Program-made: the position numbers and the translations under genes
Shown: positions 8,503 to 17,753 of the stretch, one piece after another
How positions within the stretch are numbered: the first letter of the stretch is position 1
How the letters are laid out: each line of letters begins with the position of its first letter
The notes under the pieces: model-generated
Seen by the model: the letters and a program-made list of their open reading frames with translations, nothing else
Told to the model about the DNA's origin: nothing
The model's database searches: none
Assembly: GCA_963608705.1 (NCBI GenBank)
Contig: CAVDHB010000078.1
Coordinates: 20,059-84,058, forward strand
Length of the DNA stretch: 64,000 bases
Direction: 5' to 3'
Origin: CAVDHB01 sp963608705
GTDB taxonomy: Bacteria; Bacteroidota; Bacteroidia; Bacteroidales; Bacteroidaceae

Positions 8503-10128
8503 ATGGCAAAATTAGATTTGACCAAGTACGGTATTACCGGTACAACTGAAGTTTTGCACAACCCTTCTTATGAACTGTTGTTCAAGGAAGAGACTAAAGA
8601 AGGTCTTGAGGGTTACGAAAAAGGACAGATCTCTGAACTGGGAGCTGTGAACGTGATGACTGGTATCTACACCGGCCGTTCTCCTAAAGACAAATTCTTT
8701 GTGAAAGACGACACTACGAAAGATACTTTGTGGTGGGATTCCGAGGAATATCACAACGACAACCATCCGACTACTCCGGAGGTTTGGGACGTGTTGAAAA
8801 AACTCGCTATCAAAGAGTTGAGCAACAAGAAACTGTATGTTGTTGACGGTTATTGCGGTGCTAACGAAAATACTCGTTTGAAAGTTCGTTTCATCGTGGA
8901 GGTTGCATGGCAGGCTCACTTCGTAACGAACATGTTCCTCCGTCCTTCTACTTTGGAAGAGGCTGAGAACTTCGGCGAACCTGACTTCATCGTGTACAAC
9001 GCTTCCAAAGCAAAAGTTGACAACTGGAAAGAACTCGGCTTGCACTCTGAAACTGCTGTAGTATTCAACTTGACTTCCAAAGAGCAGATCATCCTGAACA
9101 CATGGTACGGTGGTGAGATGAAGAAAGGTATGTTCACTTGCATGAACTACTTCAACCCGTTGCGTGGCATCGCTTCCATGCACTCTTCTGCCAACACTGA
9201 CCTCGAAGGCAAGAACACCGCTGTGTTCTTCGGTTTGTCCGGAACTGGTAAGACTACCTTGTCTACCGACCCGAAACGTCTGTTGATTGGTGATGACGAA
9301 CACGGATGGGATGACGAAGGCGTGTTCAACTACGAAGGTGGTTGCTACGCTAAGGTTATCAACTTGGACAAGGACAGCGAGCCTGATATCTACGGTGCCA
9401 TCACTCGTGACGCACTGTTGGAGAACGTAACAGTGGCTGAAGATGGCAAGATCGACTTCAAAGATGGTCACGTTACACAGAATACTCGTGTATCTTATCC
9501 TATCTACCACATCAACAAGATTGTTAAGCCGAAATCTAAGGGTCCTGCCGCTAAGCAAGTTATCATGCTGTCCGCAGACGCTTACGGAGTATTGCCTCCC
9601 GTATCTATCTTGACTCCGGATCAGGCTAAATACTACTACTTGAGCGGATTCACCGCTAAGATTCCTGGAACAGAGCGTGGTATCACTGAGCCGGTTCCGA
9701 CATTCTCCGCTTGCTTCGGTGGCGCATTCTTGAGCTTGCACCCTGTAAAATATGCAGAGGAGTTGGTTAAGAAGATGCAGGCTAACGGCACGAAGGCATA
9801 CTTGGTGAACACTGGTTGGAACGGTACTGGCAAACGTATCTCCATCCGTGATACACGTGGTATCATCGACCGTATCTTGGATCACGAAATCGACAAGGCT
9901 GAAACAAAGGTTATTCCTTTCTTCAACTTGACTATCCCGACGAAGTTGGAAGGCGTGAACACAGACGTGTTGGATCCTCGCCAGACTTATACGGACTATG
10001 CTAACGGCAACTCCGCAGAATGGGAGAAACGTGCGAAGACTTTGGCTAGCAAGTTCATCGAGAACTTCCACAAGTTCGAACACAACGAAATGGCTAAACC
10101 ATTGGTTGCTGCCGGCCCGCAGTTGTAA
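8503..10128 (+). CDS. pckA: Phosphoenolpyruvate carboxykinase (ATP)
   Basis: The enzyme interconverts oxaloacetate and PEP. In succinate/propionate-forming Bacteroidota it usually runs towards oxaloacetate, fixing CO2 and making ATP. The kinase P-loop [10 protein letters not shown] spans about residues 244-253 with Lys250, followed by the metal-binding [11 protein letters not shown]. The PEP/oxaloacetate-site segment [11 protein letters not shown] is near residue 57. The 541-residue length matches ATP-type enzymes. It is monocistronic, with a clear promoter and a strong terminator. Codon use is strongly biased (GGT, CGT, AAC, TTG), as expected for a highly expressed gene. Confidence 0.97.
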   Translation: MAKLDLTKYGITGTTEVLHNPSYELLFKEETKEGLEGYEKGQISELGAVNVMTGIYTGRSPKDKFFVKDDTTKDTLWWDSEEYHNDNHPTTPEVWDVLKKLAIKELSNKKLYVVDGYCGANENTRLKVRFIVEVAWQAHFVTNMFLRPSTLEEAENFGEPDFIVYNASKAKVDNWKELGLHSETAVVFNLTSKEQIILNTWYGGEMKKGMFTCMNYFNPLRGIASMHSSANTDLEGKNTAVFFGLSGTGKTTLSTDPKRLLIGDDEHGWDDEGVFNYEGGCYAKVINLDKDSEPDIYGAITRDALLENVTVAEDGKIDFKDGHVTQNTRVSYPIYHINKIVKPKSKGPAAKQVIMLSADAYGVLPPVSILTPDQAKYYYLSGFTAKIPGTERGITEPVPTFSACFGGAFLSLHPVKYAEELVKKMQANGTKAYLVNTGWNGTGKRISIRDTRGIIDRILDHEIDKAETKVIPFFNLTIPTKLEGVNTDVLDPRQTYTDYANGNSAEWEKRAKTLASKFIENFHKFEHNEMAKPLVAAGPQL

Positions 10129-10153
10129 TTTAGCTTACAACACATTCATTATA

Positions 10154-10184
10154 GGCGGTTCTCTTTTTGGGAGAACCGCTTTTT
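10154..10184 (+). terminator. Rho-independent terminator of pckA
   Basis: A perfect 9 bp stem (GCGGTTCTC at 10155-10163, GAGAACCGC at 10171-10179) with a 7-base loop is followed by TTTTTAT. Confidence 0.9.
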
Positions 10185-10220
10185 ATATTTTCTTTACCGT
10201 GCTGTCTCTGAAAATTTATG

Positions 10221-10228
10221 TACTTTTG
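10221..10228 (+). promoter_or_regulatory. Bacteroidota -7 box of yitT-tamL
   Basis: TACTTTTG lies 42 bases before the yitT start and just after the pckA terminator. Confidence 0.6.
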
Positions 10229-10270
10229 CAATCAGAAAGAAATTTGACAATCAGATAGCTACATAATATC

Positions 10271-11167
10271 ATGAGACATTTAAGCAAAGCGGAGCTTTGG
10301 GATGAGGTAAAAGACTATATCTTCATCACGCTTGGTATCGCCATTTATTCAGCAGGATGGACAACCTTTCTGCTTCCTTACAAATTGACAGGAGGAGGTG
10401 TAGCAGGTATTGGCGCCATCGTGTACTACGCCACAGGGCTTCCCATGCAATACACGTTTTTCGGCATCAACGCCGTCTTGTTGATTATCGCATTGAAAGT
10501 GTTAGGATTCAAGTTCATGTTGAAAACCATCTACGGTATTTTCGCCATGTCATTCATCTTGGGATTGTTCCAAGACATCATGCCGCATGACGCAAATGGA
10601 CAGATAGTGCAACTGATGGGTCCCGGACAGGAATTCATGGGAGCTATACTGGGCGCTGTATTAGGCGGCATTGGTATTGGTGTGGTGTTCCAGCACAACG
10701 GAAGTACTGGAGGAACAGACATCGTGACCATGATTCTCAACAAATACCGGGACATCAGTCTGGGCCGAGCCACTCAAATCTGCGACTTCATCATCGTGTC
10801 ATCCAGTTATTTTGTATTTGGCAACTGGGAAACATTGATTTTCGGCTATGTTATCCTATTCATAATGGGCTATGCTGTAGACTATTACATGAATGCATCC
10901 TTGCAATCCGTACAGTTTTTCATCATCTCGGAGAAATACGATGAGATAGCAAACTATATCAACCAAGAAGTTAACCGTGGCTGTACAGTGATTGAAGGCG
11001 AAGGATGGTATAGCAAACAACCTCGCAAGGTGCTTTTAGTCATAGCCAAGAAGCGGGAATCCGTTCCCATCTTCCGTTGTGTTCGTAACATAGACCCCAA
11101 AGCATTTATTTCCCAAAGCAACGTGGCGGGTGTGTTCGGTGAAGGATTTCGTCCATTGACTAAATAA
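10271..11167 (+). CDS. YitT family membrane protein (DUF161 plus C-terminal DUF2179)
   Basis: The 298-residue protein has five to six membrane segments in the first 200 residues, including the typical TGGGVAGIGAIVYY and HNGSTGGTDIVTMILNKY motifs. A small cytoplasmic DUF2179 domain follows (SVQFFIISEKYDEIA through FISQSNVAGVFGEGF). YitT proteins are inner-membrane proteins of unsettled function. The gene is 23 bases ahead of tamL and probably shares its transcript, though nothing in the sequence links the two jobs. Confidence 0.9.
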   Translation: MRHLSKAELWDEVKDYIFITLGIAIYSAGWTTFLLPYKLTGGGVAGIGAIVYYATGLPMQYTFFGINAVLLIIALKVLGFKFMLKTIYGIFAMSFILGLFQDIMPHDANGQIVQLMGPGQEFMGAILGAVLGGIGIGVVFQHNGSTGGTDIVTMILNKYRDISLGRATQICDFIIVSSSYFVFGNWETLIFGYVILFIMGYAVDYYMNASLQSVQFFIISEKYDEIANYINQEVNRGCTVIEGEGWYSKQPRKVLLVIAKKRESVPIFRCVRNIDPKAFISQSNVAGVFGEGFRPLTK

Positions 11168-11190
11168 TCATCCTGTCCTAATCCCGCACG

Positions 11191-13509
11191 ATGAAGTATC
11201 TCCATAAATTTTACTCCTTATTATATATAGTCGGTTGTCTGCTTTTGTGGAATGCCTGTTCCTCCACCAAGTATATTCCTTCTGGGAAATACCTGTTGGA
11301 CAGGGTAAAGATTGTAACAAACAAGCATGATTCATTATCCACCGAAACCTACCGAAGACTTGTGACCCAAAATCCCAACGCCCGATGGTTCAGCCTCTTC
11401 AAAGTGCCGCTCGGAGTATATTGCTGGGCATCCCCAGACTCTACAGGATGGTGGAATAAACTGTGGCACAAACTGGGTGAGGCTCCAGTCATCTATAATG
11501 AGGAATCAGCGTTGAAGTCGGCGGAAGCAATGACCCGGCAAATGCAGAGTAACGGATACATGGCTGCCACTACGCAGGTGGAAACGAAGATGAAACGACA
11601 CAAAGTCAGTGTACGTTATCGTCTTCGGCCAGGTACAAGATATCGCATCAAGTCATTCTCCATCGAAGCGGACAAAGAGACAGCTTCTTTTTTTAATACT
11701 GACACGTTGAAGGGGATTGTGCCGAAAGCAGGCGATGTCTTTGACCTTACGGTACTGGACGCATTGAGAGAGACCTTGGCCACCCAATACCGCAACAGAG
11801 GATATTACAAGTTTGAGCCTAATTATCTTTCCTACTTGGCCGACACGGTGGCAGGTACCGGCAAGGTAGATTTGACCCTGCGCATTGTGGTACCGTCTTC
11901 CGTGAATGTATCCCGGTACAAGATAGGGAAAATAAACTTTGTGCTGGATGCGAACTTGCAAAACATACAAGACCATGCGATGCGTACAAGACTTGACTCC
12001 ATTCACTATAAAGACTTCACCATCTATTTTCACCGTAAGCTGCATTTCAGGCCGACATTTCTGAAGCACAATACACCATTAGCGACAGGCCAATGGTACA
12101 ATGAGGAGAATGTGGCACAGACCCGTAATCGCTTCGGACGGATGAGAATATTCAATTATAACAATGTATTGTTCCAACCAGACAAAAACGACAGTACCCG
12201 TCTCTCCACCTATATCTTGCTAAACAGAGCGAAGGAGAAAGCGGTGTCCGCCGAGCTGGAAGGAACGAACACCGCAGGAGACCTCGGCGCCGCAGCGTCT
12301 GTCAGCTTTGAACACAAGAACCTGTTCAAAGGAGCGGAAGTGTTTTCTCTTAAATTGAGAGGAGCTTACGAAGCTATCACAGGACTGGAAGGATATGCGA
12401 ACGAGAATTATACGGAATGGGGAGTGGAAGCGGCGTTGAAGTTCCCTTCATTTCTCTTCCCTTTCACGGGAAATGATTTCCGTCATCGCAGCAGAGCCTC
12501 CACGGAGCTTTCCCTGCAATATGACATGCAGAACCGACCGGAGTTCAAACGAAGGGTGGCCTCTGCCAATCTCAACTACCAATGGACTACCATGGAAGGG
12601 AGATTGCGACACAAAGTGGACGCTTTCAACCTGGACTATGTGTATATGCCCTGGATTTCACCCACGTTCCGGCATGAGTACCTGGACAGTATCGGCAACC
12701 AGAACGCCATTCTGAAGTATAACTACGAGAACTTGTTCATCGCTTCCATGCGTTATTCCATTAATTTCAATTCCAGAGGGGGAAGCATGATGACAGGTTC
12801 CACATACGGTACTAACGCCTACGCAATCCGAGCGTCCGTGGAAAGTGCCGGAAACATCCTTTATCCGCTTTTTCGACTGGCAGGTGCCAGACGGGTGGAC
12901 GGTAAGTCATACGGATTGTTCCAAGTTCCCTTTGCACAATACGTGAAGACAGACTTCGACTTTGTGAAAAGTGTCAGCTTTGACCCCCGTAACTCCATGG
13001 CCTTCCACATCGGATTAGGAGTGGCGGTTCCTTACGGAAACGCCACCATGTTACCCTTCGAGAAACGGTATTTCTCAGGAGGTGCCAACAGTGTGCGTGG
13101 ATGGAACGTCCGTACCTTGGGACCTGGTTCTTTCAAAAGTCAAGGTGGAAAGATTGACTTTATCAACCAGTCAGGCGACATACGCCTTGACTTGAACATG
13201 GAATACCGCACCTTCCTCTTCTGGAAGCTGCACGGGGCAGTCTTTGTAGACGCAGGAAATATCTGGACGATACGTTCGTATAGTGACCAACCCGGCGGTG
13301 CGTTTCAATTCTCCACTTTCTATAAAGAGATTGCGGTGGCTTATGGTATCGGCATACGTTTCAATTTCGACTATTTCATCCTGCGTTTTGACGGAGGCAT
13401 GAAAGCGGTAAACCCCGCCTATACCACAAACCGAGATCATTTCCCACTTCTCCATCCAAACTTCAAACGGGATTTTGCATTCCATTTTGCCGTGGGATTA
13501 CCTTTCTAA
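11191..13509 (+). CDS. tamL: TamL-type Omp85 outer membrane lipoprotein (BamA/TamA family)
   Basis: The 772-residue protein has a lipobox (LLLWNACSS, Cys23), POTRA-like repeats over about residues 25-300 (RYRIKSFSIE, KAGDVFDLTVLDALRETLATQYRNRGYY) and a C-terminal Omp85 barrel ending HFAVGLPF. The barrel includes the lid-loop region KRYFSGGANSVRGWNVRTLGPG, where the invariant RGW is conserved. A lipidated TamA-like Omp85 is the Bacteroidota variant named TamL, thought to work with TamB in outer-membrane assembly or lipid transport. No tamB is in this window. It lies 23 bases after yitT. Confidence 0.9.
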   Translation: MKYLHKFYSLLYIVGCLLLWNACSSTKYIPSGKYLLDRVKIVTNKHDSLSTETYRRLVTQNPNARWFSLFKVPLGVYCWASPDSTGWWNKLWHKLGEAPVIYNEESALKSAEAMTRQMQSNGYMAATTQVETKMKRHKVSVRYRLRPGTRYRIKSFSIEADKETASFFNTDTLKGIVPKAGDVFDLTVLDALRETLATQYRNRGYYKFEPNYLSYLADTVAGTGKVDLTLRIVVPSSVNVSRYKIGKINFVLDANLQNIQDHAMRTRLDSIHYKDFTIYFHRKLHFRPTFLKHNTPLATGQWYNEENVAQTRNRFGRMRIFNYNNVLFQPDKNDSTRLSTYILLNRAKEKAVSAELEGTNTAGDLGAAASVSFEHKNLFKGAEVFSLKLRGAYEAITGLEGYANENYTEWGVEAALKFPSFLFPFTGNDFRHRSRASTELSLQYDMQNRPEFKRRVASANLNYQWTTMEGRLRHKVDAFNLDYVYMPWISPTFRHEYLDSIGNQNAILKYNYENLFIASMRYSINFNSRGGSMMTGSTYGTNAYAIRASVESAGNILYPLFRLAGARRVDGKSYGLFQVPFAQYVKTDFDFVKSVSFDPRNSMAFHIGLGVAVPYGNATMLPFEKRYFSGGANSVRGWNVRTLGPGSFKSQGGKIDFINQSGDIRLDLNMEYRTFLFWKLHGAVFVDAGNIWTIRSYSDQPGGAFQFSTFYKEIAVAYGIGIRFNFDYFILRFDGGMKAVNPAYTTNRDHFPLLHPNFKRDFAFHFAVGLPF

Positions 13510-13550
13510 GGTCCAATCTGTCTGTCTCTATGTAAGAAAGCCCGTTGGTT

Positions 13551-13574
13551 ATGGCAGACGACCTGCCATTTAGT
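13551..13574 (+). terminator. Possible weak terminator after tamL
   Basis: A 7 bp perfect stem (ATGGCAG at 13551-13557, CTGCCAT at 13563-13569) with a 5-base loop is followed only by TTAGTC, so termination would be weak. It separates tamL from dnaK. Confidence 0.35.
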
Positions 13575-13652
13575 CACCCGTTATTCTTTGGCACAGCATT
13601 TGCCTTTTCATTGGCGAATTAATTGTTGAATAATAAAAAACTAAAGAATATC

Positions 13653-15602
13653 ATGGGAAAGATTATTGGAATTGACTTGGGAACAACCAACAGTTGTGTG
13701 GCTGTGTTCGAAGGTAATGAACCTCAAGTTATCGCTAACAGCGAGGGCAAGAGAACCACTCCTTCTATCGTCGCTTTCGTAGATGGTGGCGAGCGTAAGA
13801 TTGGCGACCCGGCTAAACGTCAGGCTGTGACGAACCCGAAACGTACAATCTACTCTATCAAACGTTTCATGGGTGAGACTTACGACCAAGTTTCAAAAGA
13901 AATCGCACGTGTCCCCTACGAAGTAGTACGTGGAGCTAACAACACTCCTCGTGTGAAAGTGGACGACCGTGAATATACACCGCAGGAAATCTCCGCTATG
14001 ATTCTTCAGAAGATGAAGAAAACCGCAGAAGATTACCTCGGACAAGAGGTGACAGACGCAGTGATTACTGTACCGGCTTACTTCTCTGACGGCCAGCGTC
14101 AAGCTACGAAAGAAGCAGGTGAAATCGCCGGCTTGAATGTACGCCGTATCGTGAACGAGCCGACTGCAGCCGCACTGGCTTACGGTTTGGACAAGGCCGA
14201 CAAGGATATGAAAATCGCCGTGTTCGACTTAGGTGGTGGTACGTTCGATATTTCCATCTTGGAATTCGGTGGAGGTGTCTTTGAAGTGTTGGCTACCAAC
14301 GGTAACACGCACCTTGGCGGTGATGACTTCGACCATGTAATTATCAACTGGTTGGTAGAAGAATTCAAGAAAGAGAACGACGGTGCCGACTTGACACAGG
14401 ATCCGATGGCTATGCAGCGTTTGAAAGAGGCTGCCGAGAAAGCTAAGATTGAGTTGTCTTCTTCTACTTCTACCGAAATCAACTTGCCGTACATCATGCC
14501 AGTAGGCGGTGTGCCTAAACACTTGGTAAAGACCTTGACCCGTGCACAGTTCGAGGCTCTGGCTCACGATTTGATTCAGGCTTGCTTGGAACCCTGCCAG
14601 AACGCTATACGTGACGCTAAGTTGAATGTGTCAGATATTGATCAGGTTATCCTTGTGGGTGGTTCAAGCCGTATCCCCGCCGTACAGACGCTGGTACAGA
14701 ACTACTTCGGCAAGACTCCTTCCAAGGGTGTGAACCCTGACGAGGTGGTAGCCGCAGGTGCCGCTATTCAAGGTGCTATCTTGAACAAGGAAAGCGGTGC
14801 AGGAAACGTGGTGTTGCTGGATGTCACTCCGTTGTCTTTGGGTATCGAGACCTTGGGTGGTGTGATGACAAAATTGATTGACGCTAACTCCACGATTCCT
14901 TGCAAGAAGACAGAGACATTCTCCACTGCCGCAGATAACCAGACAGAAGTAACAATTCACGTATTACAGGGTGAACGTCCGATGGCCGCACAGAACAAGT
15001 CCATTGGTCAGTTCAACTTGACAGGTATCGCTCCCGCACGCCGTGGTATTCCTCAGATTGAAGTAACTTTCGATATTGACGCCAACGGTATCTTGAACGT
15101 ATCCGCTAAAGATAAGGCCACTGGCAAAGAGCAGGCCATCCGTATCGAGGCATCCTCTGGTTTGAGCAAAGACGAAGTAGAGCGTATGAAAGCCGAAGCT
15201 AAGTCTAACGAGGAAGCCGACAAAAAAGAGCGTGAGAAGATAGACAAGATGAATCAAGCTGACTCTATGGTATTCCAGACAGAAAACCAGTTGAAAGAGT
15301 TGGGCGACAAGATTCCAGCAGACAAGAAAGGTGCTATCGAAGCTGCTTTACAGAAACTGAAAGACGCTCACAAGAGTGCAGATGTAGCTGCTATTGACAG
15401 TGCGATTGCCGAATTGAACAGCGCATGGCAAGCTGCCAGTGCACAGATGTACCAAGGTGCTGGTGCACAACCGGGTGCAGGTGCAGGCTTTAATGGTACT
15501 GGTGCTCAAGGTGGTGCTTCCGCTAATAACGGTGGCAGTACATCTTCCAACAAGAGCGGTGATGACAATATTTCTGATGCCGACTTCGAGGAGGTGAAGT
15601 AA
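13653..15602 (+). CDS. dnaK: Molecular chaperone DnaK (Hsp70)
   Basis: This 649-residue Hsp70 carries the ATPase domain ([10 protein letters not shown] at the N-terminus, [25 protein letters not shown]) over about residues 1-385. The substrate-binding domain follows ([16 protein letters not shown]), then a helical lid and a Gly/Ala/Gln-rich tail before the conserved acidic end ([10 protein letters not shown]). The start at 13653 ([10 protein letters not shown]) is chosen over an upstream TTG on family length. Neither dnaJ nor grpE is adjacent. Like pckA it uses a highly biased codon set. I could not place a convincing promoter in the 143-base gap before it. Confidence 0.97.
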   Translation: MGKIIGIDLGTTNSCVAVFEGNEPQVIANSEGKRTTPSIVAFVDGGERKIGDPAKRQAVTNPKRTIYSIKRFMGETYDQVSKEIARVPYEVVRGANNTPRVKVDDREYTPQEISAMILQKMKKTAEDYLGQEVTDAVITVPAYFSDGQRQATKEAGEIAGLNVRRIVNEPTAAALAYGLDKADKDMKIAVFDLGGGTFDISILEFGGGVFEVLATNGNTHLGGDDFDHVIINWLVEEFKKENDGADLTQDPMAMQRLKEAAEKAKIELSSSTSTEINLPYIMPVGGVPKHLVKTLTRAQFEALAHDLIQACLEPCQNAIRDAKLNVSDIDQVILVGGSSRIPAVQTLVQNYFGKTPSKGVNPDEVVAAGAAIQGAILNKESGAGNVVLLDVTPLSLGIETLGGVMTKLIDANSTIPCKKTETFSTAADNQTEVTIHVLQGERPMAAQNKSIGQFNLTGIAPARRGIPQIEVTFDIDANGILNVSAKDKATGKEQAIRIEASSGLSKDEVERMKAEAKSNEEADKKEREKIDKMNQADSMVFQTENQLKELGDKIPADKKGAIEAALQKLKDAHKSADVAAIDSAIAELNSAWQAASAQMYQGAGAQPGAGAGFNGTGAQGGASANNGGSTSSNKSGDDNISDADFEEVK

Positions 15603-15630
15603 AGACCGATATACATCGATAAACAACGAT

Positions 15631-15678
15631 AAGGAAAGGGGTGAAACTCAATGGGTTTCACCCCTTTCCTTCGTTTTT
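15631..15678 (+). terminator. Strong rho-independent terminator of dnaK
   Basis: A perfect 17 bp stem (15631-15647 with 15655-15671) and 7-base loop is followed by CGTTTTT. It is flanked by convergent genes and could also serve the minus strand, since its left side begins AAGGAAAGG. Confidence 0.92.
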
Positions 15679-15735
15679 AACACAAACTTACAAGGGCAAT
15701 TACTATACGAGATGTTATCCTAATGAAACCAAAAC

Positions 15736-17594
15736 TTAATTACCATATACTTCAATGCTTGTTAATACGAGTCCTGCATCAGGGAAATAGATGCGCACGG
15801 TGGCTTCCCTGTCCATGGCTGACACGTGAGTGGTCTGCCTGTTGACATAACCTTGCAGCACGCCGGGACTCCACGACTTGGTCTCAGCCTCGGTCTTGAT
15901 GCTGACAAACTGGGGCTTTTCACCGTCCACAGATATGGCATAGCGTAGGCTAAGACCCTCATAGAGGGGGAAAGTGGGCAGGCATCTCACCTCTATACGG
16001 TTGCTTCCCTTGCTAAACTTAACCTTATATTCAGCGTAAGGGGCTGATTTCACATCGGCATCGGTGTATGTCCGCATGTTGAGAGGCCACACTGTGAGAG
16101 CCTTGCCTGTGGTTCCAAGTCCCTTTATGAGCTTGAACTTGTGTCCTGCCGCATTGGTCTTCACGTACATACTGGCGGGAATGGTCAGACGATCCACCTG
16201 TTTCTCTTTCTTCACCGTAGGACTTACGTCCTTCATCTGTGCCACAGGATTCTCCCTGAGATGCCTTTCGTTCTGCGGAGTGTAGCTCATCATGCCGTCC
16301 CACTTGCCGTTAGCTATTCCTTTGTTATATTTCTCCGTAAGGTCTTTTATAGCCTGGAAGCCTTTGCGTGACAGCTCTGCGTTCTGCATGGCTTCGTCTT
16401 TCATGCCCATGCGTGCATACTCGAAGCTCATACGTGAGTGCATCACCTTCTGGTTCATAGCCTCGCTCGCCTTCACTGGGTAGGTGATGAGCTGATAGTA
16501 GGCATCTTGAAGGTCGGCAGGGATGTGTGCCTGCAAGCTGTCTACCGTTCTTGCCAACCGTGAGTAGGCTGCTAAGCGGTCGTTCATCTCACCGATGGTG
16601 AACGGAACACGGTTCACGTGCTCCGGCTTGCCCGATGATGCGAGGTGCAGATAGTCACGCTTGATGCGGTATATGGCATCGGCAAACTGCTCTCCAAATA
16701 TCTCCGCACCCCACTTGCGCCCATACTGGTCGGCATCGTCCATGTCTATCGAGTTCACATTCCATGCGAAATCGAGGGCGTACTGCGTCTCATACTCTAT
16801 CGGCTTTATGTCGCCCACGTTGAACACCCACACGTCACGGCAGTTCATCACGTATGCCTTCATCATCTCATACACGGTCAGGGCTGGCGGAGTGCTGCCA
16901 AGCCACAGGTAGTTCTGAGGTATGCCCCAGTAAGAGAAGTGATAATACACTCCGCCACCACCCTTTCGCTTTTGCTCTTCGGGGTTTGACAACTGGCGGA
17001 TGTATCCGAAGTTGTCATCTGCCCACAGCAGTGTCACGTCATCGGGCAGGTCTATGCCCTGTCGGTAGAGCTTCAACGCCTCCTTATACGGACAGAATAC
17101 CTGCGGAACGTCAGCCTCGCTGCGGCCAAGGTCACGGCTGAGCATCTGCCGCTGCTGCTTGATGATGTCTTTCAGCACGTTTGCACGCTCTTTGTCCGAA
17201 CTATAGCCCGGCAGACCACGGCTATGCCGAATGTCTCCCACATTCCCTTTACCTTTTTCACGTCAATCTTGCCCACCGAAGCGAGCTTGTCTATCAGTGA
17301 AGACTTACCCAACGTGCCGAACACAACAGGTAAGCTGCCGCTATTGATGTCTCTTGCCTTACTAACGTAAGGCTTAGCATCAGTTACAAGCATTACATCC
17401 TTACTAAAAAGATTTGCTGACAAGCCCACAACCTCGGCATCAGCATCGTCCACATATATGGTACACGCCTTGCTATCAGCAACTATTGGGAACACACCTC
17501 CCTTCATTTTGTTCACCACCCTTATGGGTGATGAGAAGGCAACCACGGAGATAAATACGATTGCCAATACCGCAAAGGGTCTTTTATTTTTCAT
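15736..17594 (-). pseudogene. Glycoside hydrolase family 115 (alpha-glucuronidase) broken by internal deletion and frameshift
   Basis: GH115 enzymes remove (methyl)glucuronic acid from xylan. Two frames carry the two ends of one GH115 protein. The N-terminal fragment (17594 to about 17220) has a signal peptide and VADSKACTIYVDDADAEVVG through GKIDVKKVKGMWETFGIAVV. The C-terminal fragment resumes in another frame at GLPGYSSDKERANVLKDII (around 17225) and runs to 15736 with QVFCPYKEALKLYRQG, VTLLWADDNFGYIRQLS, NVGDIKP and a C-terminal beta domain. From memory of the family, about 230-260 residues are missing between them, including the core around the conserved YRGIFLNDE-like and GSSHCEPM-like motifs. 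The gene should be inactive. It lies downstream of the GH31 gene on the same strand. Confidence 0.85.
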
Positions 17595-17640
17595 CTTTAT
17601 CGTTATTTGTCATTCAAAATAGAATTCGATAGCCATACCA

Positions 17641-17726
17641 AAGTACAATTTTTACACCAAGGTAGTTTTTTACCTGTCGTAAAGTTGTACTTTACGACAA
17701 GTAAACCCTACCTACAGGTGTACTTA
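17641..17726. repeat. Imperfect long inverted repeat between GH31 and the GH115 remnant
   Basis: The centre is a perfect 11 bp inverted repeat with a 3-base loop (TGTCGTAAAGT at 17675-17685, ACTTTACGACA at 17689-17699). The pairing resumes outwards in blocks: GGTAG at 17661 with CTACC at 17708, and AAGTACA at 17641 with TGTACTT at 17720. It could be an operator, an attenuator-like hairpin or the remains of a small mobile element. The 159-base intergenic gap shows nothing else. Confidence 0.6.
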
Positions 17727-17753
17727 ACTAACTTAACATATCCTTTTATAAAA

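Noticed and set aside
8512..10083. 523-residue open frame on the strand opposite pckA
   Set aside because: It is an antisense shadow of a highly biased coding sequence; pckA on the plus strand has full family motifs, a promoter and a terminator.
13510..13652. TAnnTTTG promoter for dnaK
   Set aside because: TATTCTTTG and CATTTG strings are present but none fits the box with correct spacing, so no promoter is called.
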